A stretch of DNA of 64,000 nucleotides, taken from NCBI RefSeq assembly GCF_030929605.1, contig NZ_JAVFVS010000001.1:248001-312000 (forward strand). Direction: 5' to 3'. The notes beneath the pieces were generated by a model. It worked only from the letters and a program-made list of their open reading frames with translations, was not told where the DNA came from and did no database searches. This DNA is from Flavobacterium sp. LHD-80. GTDB lineage: Bacteria > Bacteroidota > Bacteroidia > Flavobacteriales > Flavobacteriaceae. Position 1 is the first letter of the stretch. Each line of letters opens with the position of its first letter. The translations under genes and the position numbers were made by a program. This document shows positions 52,327 through 60,167 of this stretch, one piece after another.

Positions 52327-53817
52327 ATGAAAATAGGATTAAAAATTTTGGCGTGCTTTATTCTTTTAATTTCTTGCAGCGAAGAAGGGTTCGAGGAAGG
52401 AGGAACAGGATCTGTAAAAGGAAGAGTTGTTGATGTTCGAACCTACAAAGGAATCGAAAATGCCCGTGTGTCTTCAAACCCCACAACGAGCACTGTTTAT
52501 ACGGATAAGGATGGATACTTTAAAATTGATAAAGTGTCAGCAGGTAAATATGCATTTCAGGCTCAAAAAGATGGTTTTATTGCCAGATTTCAACCGGCTA
52601 CAATTGAAAAAGACATTGAAATCGAACTTATTTTTGAGTTAGAAGTGTCAACGGCAACTAATAAACCGCCAGAAATTCCAGTTCTTACGGCTCCTGTAGA
52701 TAATGCTGTTGGTCAAGCCTTAAGCTTAAACTTAACATGGACTGCAAAAGATCCAGAGGGAGATCCGCTTACCTATACAGTAACAGTAAAAAACGGAACT
52801 ACAGATGAAGTCAAAACCTATTCTGATCTAAAAACAACAACTTTAGCGATTAAAGATTTAAGTTTTAGTACCAAATATTATTGGCAGGTATCTGTAGATG
52901 ACGGAATCAATAAGCCTATAAATAGTGTGACAAATTCGTTTACAACATTGGCTTTCCCGAATCCGAGATACATGTATGTTAAGAAAATAAAAAACAATAA
53001 TGTGATTTTTACAGCAGATGATGCAGGAAATGAAGTTCAATTATCTTCTGCTGAAGTCAACAGCTATAGACCACGAAAAAATTTAAGCATCAACAGAATT
53101 GCCTATATCAGTTCTGATGGATCTTTAAATCAAATTTTCAGTATGAATCCGGATGGCACCGATGTCAAAAAAATAACAAATTTTGTCCCTATAGCCGGCT
53201 TTAATATGGATAATGTAAGTTATGCTTGGAGCACAAATGGAAGACAGCTTATTTATCCAAATTTTGACAAGCTCTATCGTATTGATTCTGATGGATCAGG
53301 TTTAGTGCAACTGTTTAAAACACCAAATGGTAAATTTATTTCAGAATGTGAATGGAGCCGCGATGGCAGTCGGATTATCTTAAAAGTAAATGATGTGTCA
53401 GGATACAGTGTTGAAATTTACGCAATAGACATGAGCGGAAATGTTTTATACACAGTGCTTTCTGGCGTGACCGGCGGAGCAAGCGGAATTGATATTTCTA
53501 TTGACAATAAGAGTGTTGTGTACACTCGAGATGTCTCTGGATTTGAAAATGCAAATTACAGACGATTAGATTCTCGAATATTTATCTATACTGTAGCAAC
53601 AAATACATCGGCAGAATTAGCTTCAAATAAAGAAAATGGTTTCAACGATCTTGATGTGAAATTTTCACCAAATGAAGCAAAAGTTATTTTTGTAAATACA
53701 TCCAATGATGGATTGTCGGCCAAAAATATTCAAACCGTCAGTACAACATCAGACAGTAGTGGCACTAGTACAAGAACAACCTTGTTCCAGAATGCGTCAA
53801 TGCCAGACTGGAAATAA
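52327..53817 (+). CDS. Operon-associated lipoprotein with CarboxypepD-reg, FN3 and propeller domains
   Basis: This 496-residue lipoprotein (lipobox LISC, then SEEGFEEGG) has a carboxypeptidase-regulatory-like beta domain (about 28-95: VKGRVVDVRTYKGIENARVSSNPTTSTVYTDKDGYFKIDKVSAGKYAFQAQKDGF). A fibronectin-like domain follows (about 110-205: PPEIPVLTAPVDNAVGQALSLNLTWTAKDPEGDPLTYTV). The C-terminal ~290 residues are a TolB/WD40-type propeller (SMNPDGTDVKKITNF, YRIDSDGSGLVQLF, WSRDGSRIILKVND). The gene follows csgG by 73 bp in the same orientation. No E. coli curli gene has this structure; it may anchor or sense the fibre. Confidence 0.75.
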   Translation: MKIGLKILACFILLISCSEEGFEEGGTGSVKGRVVDVRTYKGIENARVSSNPTTSTVYTDKDGYFKIDKVSAGKYAFQAQKDGFIARFQPATIEKDIEIELIFELEVSTATNKPPEIPVLTAPVDNAVGQALSLNLTWTAKDPEGDPLTYTVTVKNGTTDEVKTYSDLKTTTLAIKDLSFSTKYYWQVSVDDGINKPINSVTNSFTTLAFPNPRYMYVKKIKNNNVIFTADDAGNEVQLSSAEVNSYRPRKNLSINRIAYISSDGSLNQIFSMNPDGTDVKKITNFVPIAGFNMDNVSYAWSTNGRQLIYPNFDKLYRIDSDGSGLVQLFKTPNGKFISECEWSRDGSRIILKVNDVSGYSVEIYAIDMSGNVLYTVLSGVTGGASGIDISIDNKSVVYTRDVSGFENANYRRLDSRIFIYTVATNTSAELASNKENGFNDLDVKFSPNEAKVIFVNTSNDGLSAKNIQTVSTTSDSSGTSTRTTLFQNASMPDWK

Positions 53818-53847
53818 AATATCAGAATTTTCGAATAATTTGAATTT

Positions 53848-53885
53848 AAAAAACCGGCAGTGTTCTCATTGCCGTTTTTTTTTTG
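53848..53885 (+). terminator. Terminator of the curli operon
   Basis: The hairpin aaccggca / tgccgttt with loop gtgttctcat is followed by a long T-run. It follows the lipoprotein gene by 30 bp. Confidence 0.7.
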
Positions 53886-53972
53886 AAACATTCATTTGCT
53901 AAATTAGGATAGTAAGACCGAATAAAATCTAATTTTAAATTGGAGAGCAACCAAAGAATTAAAAAAAGGGAT

Positions 53973-53980
53973 TATCTTTG
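53973..53980 (+). promoter_or_regulatory. -7 box of the PurM-like gene
   Basis: TATCTTTG is a perfect TAnnTTTG match, 26 bp upstream of the start codon. The -33 box is weak. Confidence 0.55.
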
Positions 53981-54006
53981 CATCACATCAACACAAACTA
54001 ATTTTC

Positions 54007-55185
54007 ATGAGTTCAGATTCTAGCAAAAGGTACGCACAAAGAGGTGTTTCGGCATCAAAAGAAGACGTACACAACGCCATAAAAAATATCGATAAAGGTT
54101 TATTTCCACAGGCATTTTGTAAAATTGTTCCTGATTATCTTACCCAAGATTCAGAACATTGTTTGATTATGCACGCTGACGGCGCTGGTACAAAATCGTC
54201 ATTAGCGTATATGTATTGGAAGGAAACTGGAGATCTTTCTGTTTGGAAAGGAATTGCTCAAGATGCTTTAATCATGAATATTGATGATTTATTATGTGTT
54301 GGAGCAACAGATAATATCTTGCTTTCATCAACAATCGGAAGAAATAAAAACTTAATTCCGGCCGAAGTTATTTCAGCAATCATTAACGGGACAGAAGAAT
54401 TAATCAACGAATTAAAATCTTTTGGAGTAACCATTCATTCAACAGGCGGAGAAACTGCAGATGTTGGAGATGTTGTGCGTACAATAATTGTTGACTCGAC
54501 AGTAACGGCAAGAATGAAGCGTTCTGATGTTGTAGATAACGCAAACATTAAAGCTGGAGACGTAATTGTTGGTTTGGCTTCTTTTGGTCAAGCTTCTTAT
54601 GAAAAAGGCTATAATGGAGGAATGGGAAGTAACGGATTAACTTCTGCACGTCACGATGTTTTCGGTAAATATTTAGCTAAAAAATATCCAGAAAGCTACG
54701 ATGCAGCGGTTCCAGAAGAACTAATTTATTCTGGACAAGTTAATTTAACTGATGAAGTTGAAAACAGTCCAATAAATGCTGGACAATTAGTGCTTTCACC
54801 AACAAGGACTTACGCGCCAATCATCAAGAAAATTTTAGATAAATATACTCCGGCAGATATCCACGGAATGGTCCATTGCAGTGGAGGAGCACAAACTAAA
54901 ATTCTTCATTTTGTTCAAAATTTACATATCATAAAAGACAATTTATTTCCAGTGCCACCATTGTTCAAGTTAATTCAGGAGCAATCAAAAACAGATTGGA
55001 AAGAAATGTATCAGGTTTTCAACTGTGGCCATCGTATGGAAATTTATGTTCCAGAAAATATTGCACAAGATATTATTGAGATTTCAAAATCATTCAATGT
55101 TGATGCACAAATCGTAGGAAGAGTAGAAGAAGCAGATGCTAAAAAGCTTACTATTACCAGCGAATACGGAACATTCGAATATTAA
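54007..55185 (+). CDS. purM: PurM-like phosphoribosylformylglycinamidine cyclo-ligase (AIR synthase-related)
   Basis: This 392-residue protein belongs to the PurM/AIR synthase superfamily. Seen are SSKRYAQRGVSASKEDVHNAIKNID, IMHADGAGTKSSLAYMYWKETGDLSVWKGIAQDALIMNIDDLLCVGA, STGGETADVGDVVRTIIVDSTVTARM and GDVIVGLASFGQASYEKGYNGGMGSNGLTSARH. These form the ATP and FGAM sites. It probably makes AIR in purine synthesis. Bacteroidota carry a longer AIR-related protein like this one in place of the ~340-residue form. No other purine gene is adjacent. Confidence 0.85.
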   Translation: MSSDSSKRYAQRGVSASKEDVHNAIKNIDKGLFPQAFCKIVPDYLTQDSEHCLIMHADGAGTKSSLAYMYWKETGDLSVWKGIAQDALIMNIDDLLCVGATDNILLSSTIGRNKNLIPAEVISAIINGTEELINELKSFGVTIHSTGGETADVGDVVRTIIVDSTVTARMKRSDVVDNANIKAGDVIVGLASFGQASYEKGYNGGMGSNGLTSARHDVFGKYLAKKYPESYDAAVPEELIYSGQVNLTDEVENSPINAGQLVLSPTRTYAPIIKKILDKYTPADIHGMVHCSGGAQTKILHFVQNLHIIKDNLFPVPPLFKLIQEQSKTDWKEMYQVFNCGHRMEIYVPENIAQDIIEISKSFNVDAQIVGRVEEADAKKLTITSEYGTFEY

Positions 55186-55194
55186 AATAATTCA

Positions 55195-55266
55195 CATATA
55201 AGTGATATAAGTTCATTTTAGTTACTTTTTCAAGCGCTTTTAATATGAACTTATATCACTTATATG
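55195..55266. repeat. Perfect 22-bp inverted repeat
   Basis: The arms catataagtgatataagtt (55195) and its exact complement ending cttatatg (55266) enclose a 28-bp loop (tttagttacttttt...). It is a long stable hairpin just after the purM-like gene, unlike the cgcaaag and ctaag families. Confidence 0.85.
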
Positions 55267-55284
55267 GTTTAAAAACATTTCATT

Positions 55285-55641
55285 ATGTACGAACTGCTTT
55301 TTTGGAGATATTTAGATGAAATTTACCTGAACAACCAGGAAGTTTATGAAGCTCTTATTGAGAAAGAAGAGATCGAAGGGCTTGCCGTTCTTCCAGTCGA
55401 TGTAATTATCAACAGAATCAATTCGGTATTTTCAAAATGGGAAAGAGTCGATGAAAACAGTTGGAAAAATAATGCAGGAAAAGGTGCTTTTCAAGTAATT
55501 ACAACACCACAAAGCATAAAAATTGATTGTTATGGAACCGAAGGCAAAACCATGAATCAATTGGTTTCTGTAATGGAAGAATTTAAGTGTCCGTTGTATG
55601 ATCCTCAAGTTCCAGAACGTTATGATGAAATGAGTGAATAA
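55285..55641 (+). CDS. Small hypothetical protein
   Basis: This 118-residue protein starts MYELLFWRYLDEIYLNNQEVYEALIEKEEIEGLAVLPVDVIINRINSVFSKWERV. It is acidic, without signal or membrane segment, and contains a mixed alpha/beta C-terminal half (GAFQVITTPQSIKIDCYGTEGKTMNQLVSVMEEFKCPLYDPQVPERY). I recognise no named family. It follows the purM-like gene at 100 bp and may depend on it. Confidence 0.6.
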   Translation: MYELLFWRYLDEIYLNNQEVYEALIEKEEIEGLAVLPVDVIINRINSVFSKWERVDENSWKNNAGKGAFQVITTPQSIKIDCYGTEGKTMNQLVSVMEEFKCPLYDPQVPERYDEMSE

Positions 55642-55690
55642 TTTTTTGAAAAGAAATTATAGACTTTAGAAAAATAAAAGCAGAAAAGTA

Positions 55691-55714
55691 AAGTCCCTAA
55701 TGGGGCTTTTTTTA
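55691..55714 (+). terminator. Terminator of the 55.3 kb gene
   Basis: The short stem agtccct / aggggct-like is followed by a T-run (aaagtccctaatggggcttt). Confidence 0.6.
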
Positions 55715-55733
55715 TTAAGATGATTTTTTTTTG

Positions 55734-55804
55734 CTACCAATATTTTACTCCTATCGGAGTGTATAAATTAGAAGAAATATCTCGGAGAGATCAAATATTG
55801 GTAG
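55734..55804. repeat. Inverted repeat of the ctaccaatattt family
   Basis: The arms ctaccaatattt and aaatattggtag are perfect complements 47 bp apart, with cgga / tccg words inside and a tcccgtagggac dyad just downstream (55834). This is a common Bacteroidota intergenic form. Confidence 0.7.
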
Positions 55805-55884
55805 AATTTAAAATATCACCAATTATTATTTGTCCCGTAGGGACATTATATTTGAAGAATAATTTAACAAACAAAAAATAAATT

Positions 55885-56493
55885 ATGAATAAAACATCAA
55901 ATTTCAATTTCACAGACAATATCATTTTAGAAGACGATTCCGTTTTATTACGTCCGCTTCAAGAATCAGATGTAGAAAATTTATTGGATATCTCAATCAA
56001 TGAGCCAGAAACTTGGAAATATTCATTAGTTGGCGCAGATGGAAAAGAAAATTTGATCAATTATATTCAGCAAGCAATAAAAGCAAGAGAAAGCGAAAAA
56101 GAATTTCCCTTTATAGTCTTCGATAAAAAATCTCAAAGGTATGCCGGTTCAACCCGCTTCTACGATATCAATCTTGATTTTAAAACTTTGCAGTTAGGTT
56201 ATACTTGGTATGGTTCGGCTTTTAGAGGAACAGGTTTAAACAAACACTGCAAATTTTTACTTCTTCAGTTTGCCTTTGAAACACTTGGATTAGAAAGAGT
56301 TGAATTTCGCGCAGATAATAATAATGAAAGAAGCATCGCTGCGATGAAAAGCATTGGCTGTAAAGTCGAAGGTGTTTTAAGAAGCAATATGCCAACAAGA
56401 GACAACAATCTCAGACGTGATTCAATAGTTTTAAGCATTCTTAAAAATGAATGGTTTGATGAGGTAAAAGAAAACCTTAAAAACAAACTATAA
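55885..56493 (+). CDS. GNAT-family N-acetyltransferase (RimJ/RimL type)
   Basis: This 202-residue protein has the RimJ/RimL pattern: VLLRPLQESDVENLLDISINEPETWKYSL at the N-terminus, SQRYAGSTRFYDINLDFKTLQLGYTWYGSAFRGTGLNKHCKFLLLQFAFETLGLERVEFRADNNNERSIAAMKSIGCKVEGVLRSNM. The Q/RxxGxG/A acetyl-CoA loop is represented by RGTGLN. The family acetylates ribosomal protein N-termini or small molecules; the substrate is unknown. Confidence 0.9.
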   Translation: MNKTSNFNFTDNIILEDDSVLLRPLQESDVENLLDISINEPETWKYSLVGADGKENLINYIQQAIKARESEKEFPFIVFDKKSQRYAGSTRFYDINLDFKTLQLGYTWYGSAFRGTGLNKHCKFLLLQFAFETLGLERVEFRADNNNERSIAAMKSIGCKVEGVLRSNMPTRDNNLRRDSIVLSILKNEWFDEVKENLKNKL

Positions 56494-56832
56494 TAAAAAA
56501 CGGCCAAAGGCTCAAACTATTTTTCAACGAGATTAAAATCAAGCTCTACAATATAAATCGTTCCTTCAGAACTTTTCTTGATTGTATATATTTTTTAAAT
56601 CGATCGCATTTTTTCATAGAATCAAAAAAATGAACAGAATCATTGTAAAGAGCCATTAGGCTCGAGTCAAATTGTAGGGCTGGACTTCACTCCAGTTTAA
56701 ATTGTGCTAAAATTTATATTTTTTAAAAGCATATTTTGTTGTATTTTTCTAACCTAAAAACACAGGTAAATCGTTTTAGTAAATACCTGATTTGTTTTTA
56801 GATAAAAATGTAATGATTTTAAAAAATACCCA
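56494..56832. other. Gene-free gap before the GH92 gene
   Basis: The 339-bp stretch holds small dyads (gagccattaggctc near 56650; ctggacttcactccag near 56680) but no convincing gene or long repeat. It must contain the GH92 promoter, which I cannot identify. Confidence 0.45.
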
Positions 56833-59169
56833 ATGAATAGAATAAACTGCAAAAGCCTTCTTTTCGGATTTTCATTTTTGATGCTTGGTACCATTTCAAA
56901 TGCACAGAAAAAAAAAGTTGAAAAACGAAACTTAATTCAATATGTTGACCCAATGATAGGAACCGCAAGAATGGGACACACCTATCCAGGCGCAACAGTA
57001 CCATTTGGAAGCGTTCAATTGAGTCCAGAAACCGATACCATTGCCTACAGCTTAAACGGAAAATACAATGGCGAAGTTTATAAATATTGCGCAGGTTATC
57101 AATATGAAGATAAAACGATTGTAGGTTTCAGCCACACGCATTTCAGCGGCACAGGGCACTCCGATTTAGGAGATTTTTTAATTATGCCAACAACTGGAAA
57201 ACTGCAGTTAAATCCGGGCATTGCATCAAAACCAGAATCAGGATACAGATCAGCATTTTCACATTCGACTGAAAAAGCAGAATCAGCATATTACAGCGTT
57301 TTTTTAGAAGATCATAAAATTAAAGCCGAATTGACTGCTACAACCAGAGTCGGAATGCATCAATATACTTTTCCAAAGTCAGATGAAGCGCATATTATTC
57401 TTGATTTAACATCAGGGATCTATAATTACGACAAGAAAAATGTTTGGACATTTGTTCGTGTTGAAAACGATACTTTAATAACCGGTTACCGCCAGACAAA
57501 TGGATGGGCAAGAACCAGAACTGTTTATTTTGCAATGTCTTTCAGCAAACCAATTAAAAACTATGGACAAGCTGCGCAAGAAAAAAGTGTTTACAGAGGT
57601 TTTTGGGGAAGATTTGATCAGACGAAAAATTTCCCAGAAATGGCAGGGCAAAATCTAAAATTATTTTTTGATTTTAATACCGAAGAAGGCGAAAAAATCA
57701 AAATCAAAATGGCTTTATCTCCAGTAAGTTCAGCTGGCGCATTAGAAAACATGAAAAAAGAAGTTCCAAGCTGGGATTTCGAAAAAGTAAAAAAACAGAG
57801 CCAGGAAGTTTGGAACAATGAGCTGAATAAAATTCAGATTGAAGCCATTCAGAAAGAAGATTACGTAAATTTTTACACCGCAATGTATCACGCTTTTTTA
57901 GGTCCAACAGAATACATGGATCTTGACGGGAATTACAAAGGCTTGGATATGAACGTTCATAAAGCCGAAAACTTTAAAAATTACACAAGTTATTCATTGT
58001 GGGATACTTATAGAGCTTTGCATCCTTTTTTCAACATTATACAGCCTGCAAGAAATGCCGATATGGTAAGTTCGATGTTGGCACATTCAGATCAGAGTGT
58101 GCATAAAATGTTACCAATCTGGTCACATTATGCAAATGAAAACTGGTGCATGATTGGTTATCATTCGGTTTCAGTGGTTGCTGATGCGATAGTAAAAGGA
58201 AATATAAAATTTGATGCCGAAAAGGCACTTCAGGCTTGTGTTAATACAGCGAAAGTTCCTTATTATGACGGATTGGAATATTATATGAAAATGGGTTATG
58301 TTCCCGAAGATAAAAATGGCGCTTCGGTTTCAAAAACTTTAGAATATGCTTATGATGACTGGGCGATTGCGCAGGCAGCGAAAAAATTAGGCAAAACAGC
58401 CATTTATAATGAATTCATCGAGCGATCTAAAAACTATAAAAACGTTTACGATGAGAAAACCGGATTCATGCGTCCTAAATTAAATGACGGAACTTTCAAG
58501 AAAGAATTTGATCCGCTGGATACACATGGACAAGGTTTTATTGAAGGGAATTCATGGAATTACAGTTTGTATGTCCCACAAGATCCTGCCGATATGATTA
58601 AAATGATGGGTGGAAATGATAAATTCAAAGTTCGTTTGGATTCATTATTCAACATGCATTTGCCGGATAAATATTTCGAAAATACCGAAGATATTACAAG
58701 AGACGGAATCATCGGAAATTATGTTCACGGAAATGAGCCTTCGCATCATGTAGTTTATTTATACAATTGGACAGATTCGCCTTGGAAAGCACAAGATAAA
58801 ATCAGAATGATTTTGAAAAAAATGTATCGAAATGGTGCCGACGGTTTAGGAGGAAATGATGATTTCGGACAAATGAGTGCTTGGTATATTTTCAGCAGTT
58901 TAGGATTTTATCCTGTTGCACCGGGTTCAGACGAATATGTATTAGGAAGTCCCTTAGTAAAGAATGCAACTTTTAATTTAGAAAATGGAAAAAAATTCGA
59001 AGTTGAAACCGTAAATCAATCCGATAAAAATGTGTTTGTGAGCAAAGTTTTATTGAATGGGAAAGAACTTTCTGAACCTTTCTTAAAACATTCAGATGTT
59101 ATGAAGGGTGGGAAAATTACATTTTATATGAGTAGTAAACCGAATAAAAAGAATTTTATTCGTAATTAA
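56833..59169 (+). CDS. GH92 family exo-alpha-mannosidase
   Basis: This 778-residue protein has a signal peptide (LLFGFSFLMLGTISNAQ) and matches glycoside hydrolase family 92, Ca2+-dependent exo-acting alpha-mannosidases. Motifs are YVDPMIGTARMGHTYPGATVPFGSVQLSPETD, GFSHTHFSGTGHSDLGDFLIMP, NYTSYSLWDTYRALHPFFN, GQGFIEGNSWNYSLYVPQD (with the catalytic-acid Glu region), GNEPSHHVVYLYNW and NGADGLGGNDDFGQMSAWYIFSSLGFYPV. It is periplasmic or surface-exposed and trims alpha-1,2-type mannosides. No SusCD pair is adjacent. Confidence 0.95.
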   Translation: MNRINCKSLLFGFSFLMLGTISNAQKKKVEKRNLIQYVDPMIGTARMGHTYPGATVPFGSVQLSPETDTIAYSLNGKYNGEVYKYCAGYQYEDKTIVGFSHTHFSGTGHSDLGDFLIMPTTGKLQLNPGIASKPESGYRSAFSHSTEKAESAYYSVFLEDHKIKAELTATTRVGMHQYTFPKSDEAHIILDLTSGIYNYDKKNVWTFVRVENDTLITGYRQTNGWARTRTVYFAMSFSKPIKNYGQAAQEKSVYRGFWGRFDQTKNFPEMAGQNLKLFFDFNTEEGEKIKIKMALSPVSSAGALENMKKEVPSWDFEKVKKQSQEVWNNELNKIQIEAIQKEDYVNFYTAMYHAFLGPTEYMDLDGNYKGLDMNVHKAENFKNYTSYSLWDTYRALHPFFNIIQPARNADMVSSMLAHSDQSVHKMLPIWSHYANENWCMIGYHSVSVVADAIVKGNIKFDAEKALQACVNTAKVPYYDGLEYYMKMGYVPEDKNGASVSKTLEYAYDDWAIAQAAKKLGKTAIYNEFIERSKNYKNVYDEKTGFMRPKLNDGTFKKEFDPLDTHGQGFIEGNSWNYSLYVPQDPADMIKMMGGNDKFKVRLDSLFNMHLPDKYFENTEDITRDGIIGNYVHGNEPSHHVVYLYNWTDSPWKAQDKIRMILKKMYRNGADGLGGNDDFGQMSAWYIFSSLGFYPVAPGSDEYVLGSPLVKNATFNLENGKKFEVETVNQSDKNVFVSKVLLNGKELSEPFLKHSDVMKGGKITFYMSSKPNKKNFIRN

Positions 59170-59175
59170 TTTCAA

Positions 59176-59544
59176 ATGGAAAAGGAAATTATAATTGAAA
59201 ATGTTGGTGTCTGGATGGATGGGGGAACTGTCACATTAAAAATGAAAAAAGATAATTCAATTTTTTATGAAATTGATTTTGTACAAAAAGTCATTTTAGA
59301 AAAAAGTAAAAGACAAATTGAAAATAGTTTAGTTCCTGGGAGCCTCTTGTTGAACAGAAAGGAAGTTGAGATAAGATCATCATTAGAGAAGGAAATACTT
59401 TCAGAAATTAAAGCTGCTAAATTCGGAACAAACATATCCCAAAGTGAAATAGATGCGTTGAATCGGATAATTTTAGAAGCTATAAACTTTGTTGAATCTG
59501 AAGATTACATCACAGTTGCTAGAAAAGTTGGACGTATTAAATAA
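59176..59544 (+). CDS. Small hypothetical protein
   Basis: This 122-residue protein starts 6 bp after the GH92 stop, so it is probably co-transcribed. It is mostly alpha/beta (EKEIIIENVGVWMDGGTVTLKMKKDNSIFYEIDFVQKVILEKS) without a signal peptide. No family recognised. Confidence 0.55.
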   Translation: MEKEIIIENVGVWMDGGTVTLKMKKDNSIFYEIDFVQKVILEKSKRQIENSLVPGSLLLNRKEVEIRSSLEKEILSEIKAAKFGTNISQSEIDALNRIILEAINFVESEDYITVARKVGRIK

Positions 59545-59624
59545 TTAATTTTAATAAAAACAGAATTGTACCCAATTTTATAAAAACTTCACGAAATTTG
59601 CATTTCAATTAAAGACAATCAAAT

Positions 59625-60068
59625 ATGAAAATAAATCTAAAATCAGGAATCGATAAATTGCTTTTCGGAATGAAACAAAACGACGTTACAGCCGTTTTTG
59701 GAAAGCCTGATAAAAACTATAAAGACGAAGATGACAATGTGATTTTTGTATATAATTTACACAAAATCAGATTGACATTTTATGAAGAAGAAGATTTGAA
59801 GTTAGGGTATCTTGTTGCTTCAAGCAATGATTTAGAAGTTTTCGGATTCAAAATAATCGGAAGAAAAATTGCTGATGTAAAGAAAGATTTCGCTGCAAAA
59901 GGCATTACAAAATACAATCAGGAGACTTTTGATACTTTTGAAAATTACTTCAATGAAGACAATTGGTTTATTCTTCAAACAGAATTTGATGAAGTGGTAA
60001 AGTTCGAAATTGGAGCGATCATCAATGATAAAGATGAATTTGCTTGGAAATTTCCAGTGAAGAAATAA
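59625..60068 (+). CDS. Small hypothetical protein
   Basis: This 147-residue protein reads GIDKLLFGMKQNDVTAVFGKPDKNYKDEDDNVIFVYNLHKIRLTFYEEEDLKLGYLVASSNDLEVFGFKIIGRKIADVKKDF. The phrase LLFGMKQNDVTAVFGKPD recalls the BamE/SmpA-like and immunity-type small-protein pattern GMxxxxVxxxxGxP, found in many bacterial cytosolic proteins. Function unknown. It may be monocistronic. Confidence 0.6.
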   Translation: MKINLKSGIDKLLFGMKQNDVTAVFGKPDKNYKDEDDNVIFVYNLHKIRLTFYEEEDLKLGYLVASSNDLEVFGFKIIGRKIADVKKDFAAKGITKYNQETFDTFENYFNEDNWFILQTEFDEVVKFEIGAIINDKDEFAWKFPVKK

Positions 60069-60117
60069 ACGCATTTTAAAAACTTTGACAAAGTTACATA
60101 GCACATAATGAATCATA

Positions 60118-60147
60118 AAAAAAACCGACAATCACTTGTCGGTTTTT
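60118..60147. terminator. Bidirectional terminator
   Basis: The stem aaaaaccgaca / tgtcggttttt with loop atcact lies between convergent genes, with T-runs on both strands. Confidence 0.85.
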
Positions 60148-60167
60148 TTATATTGTATTAAAAGAAA

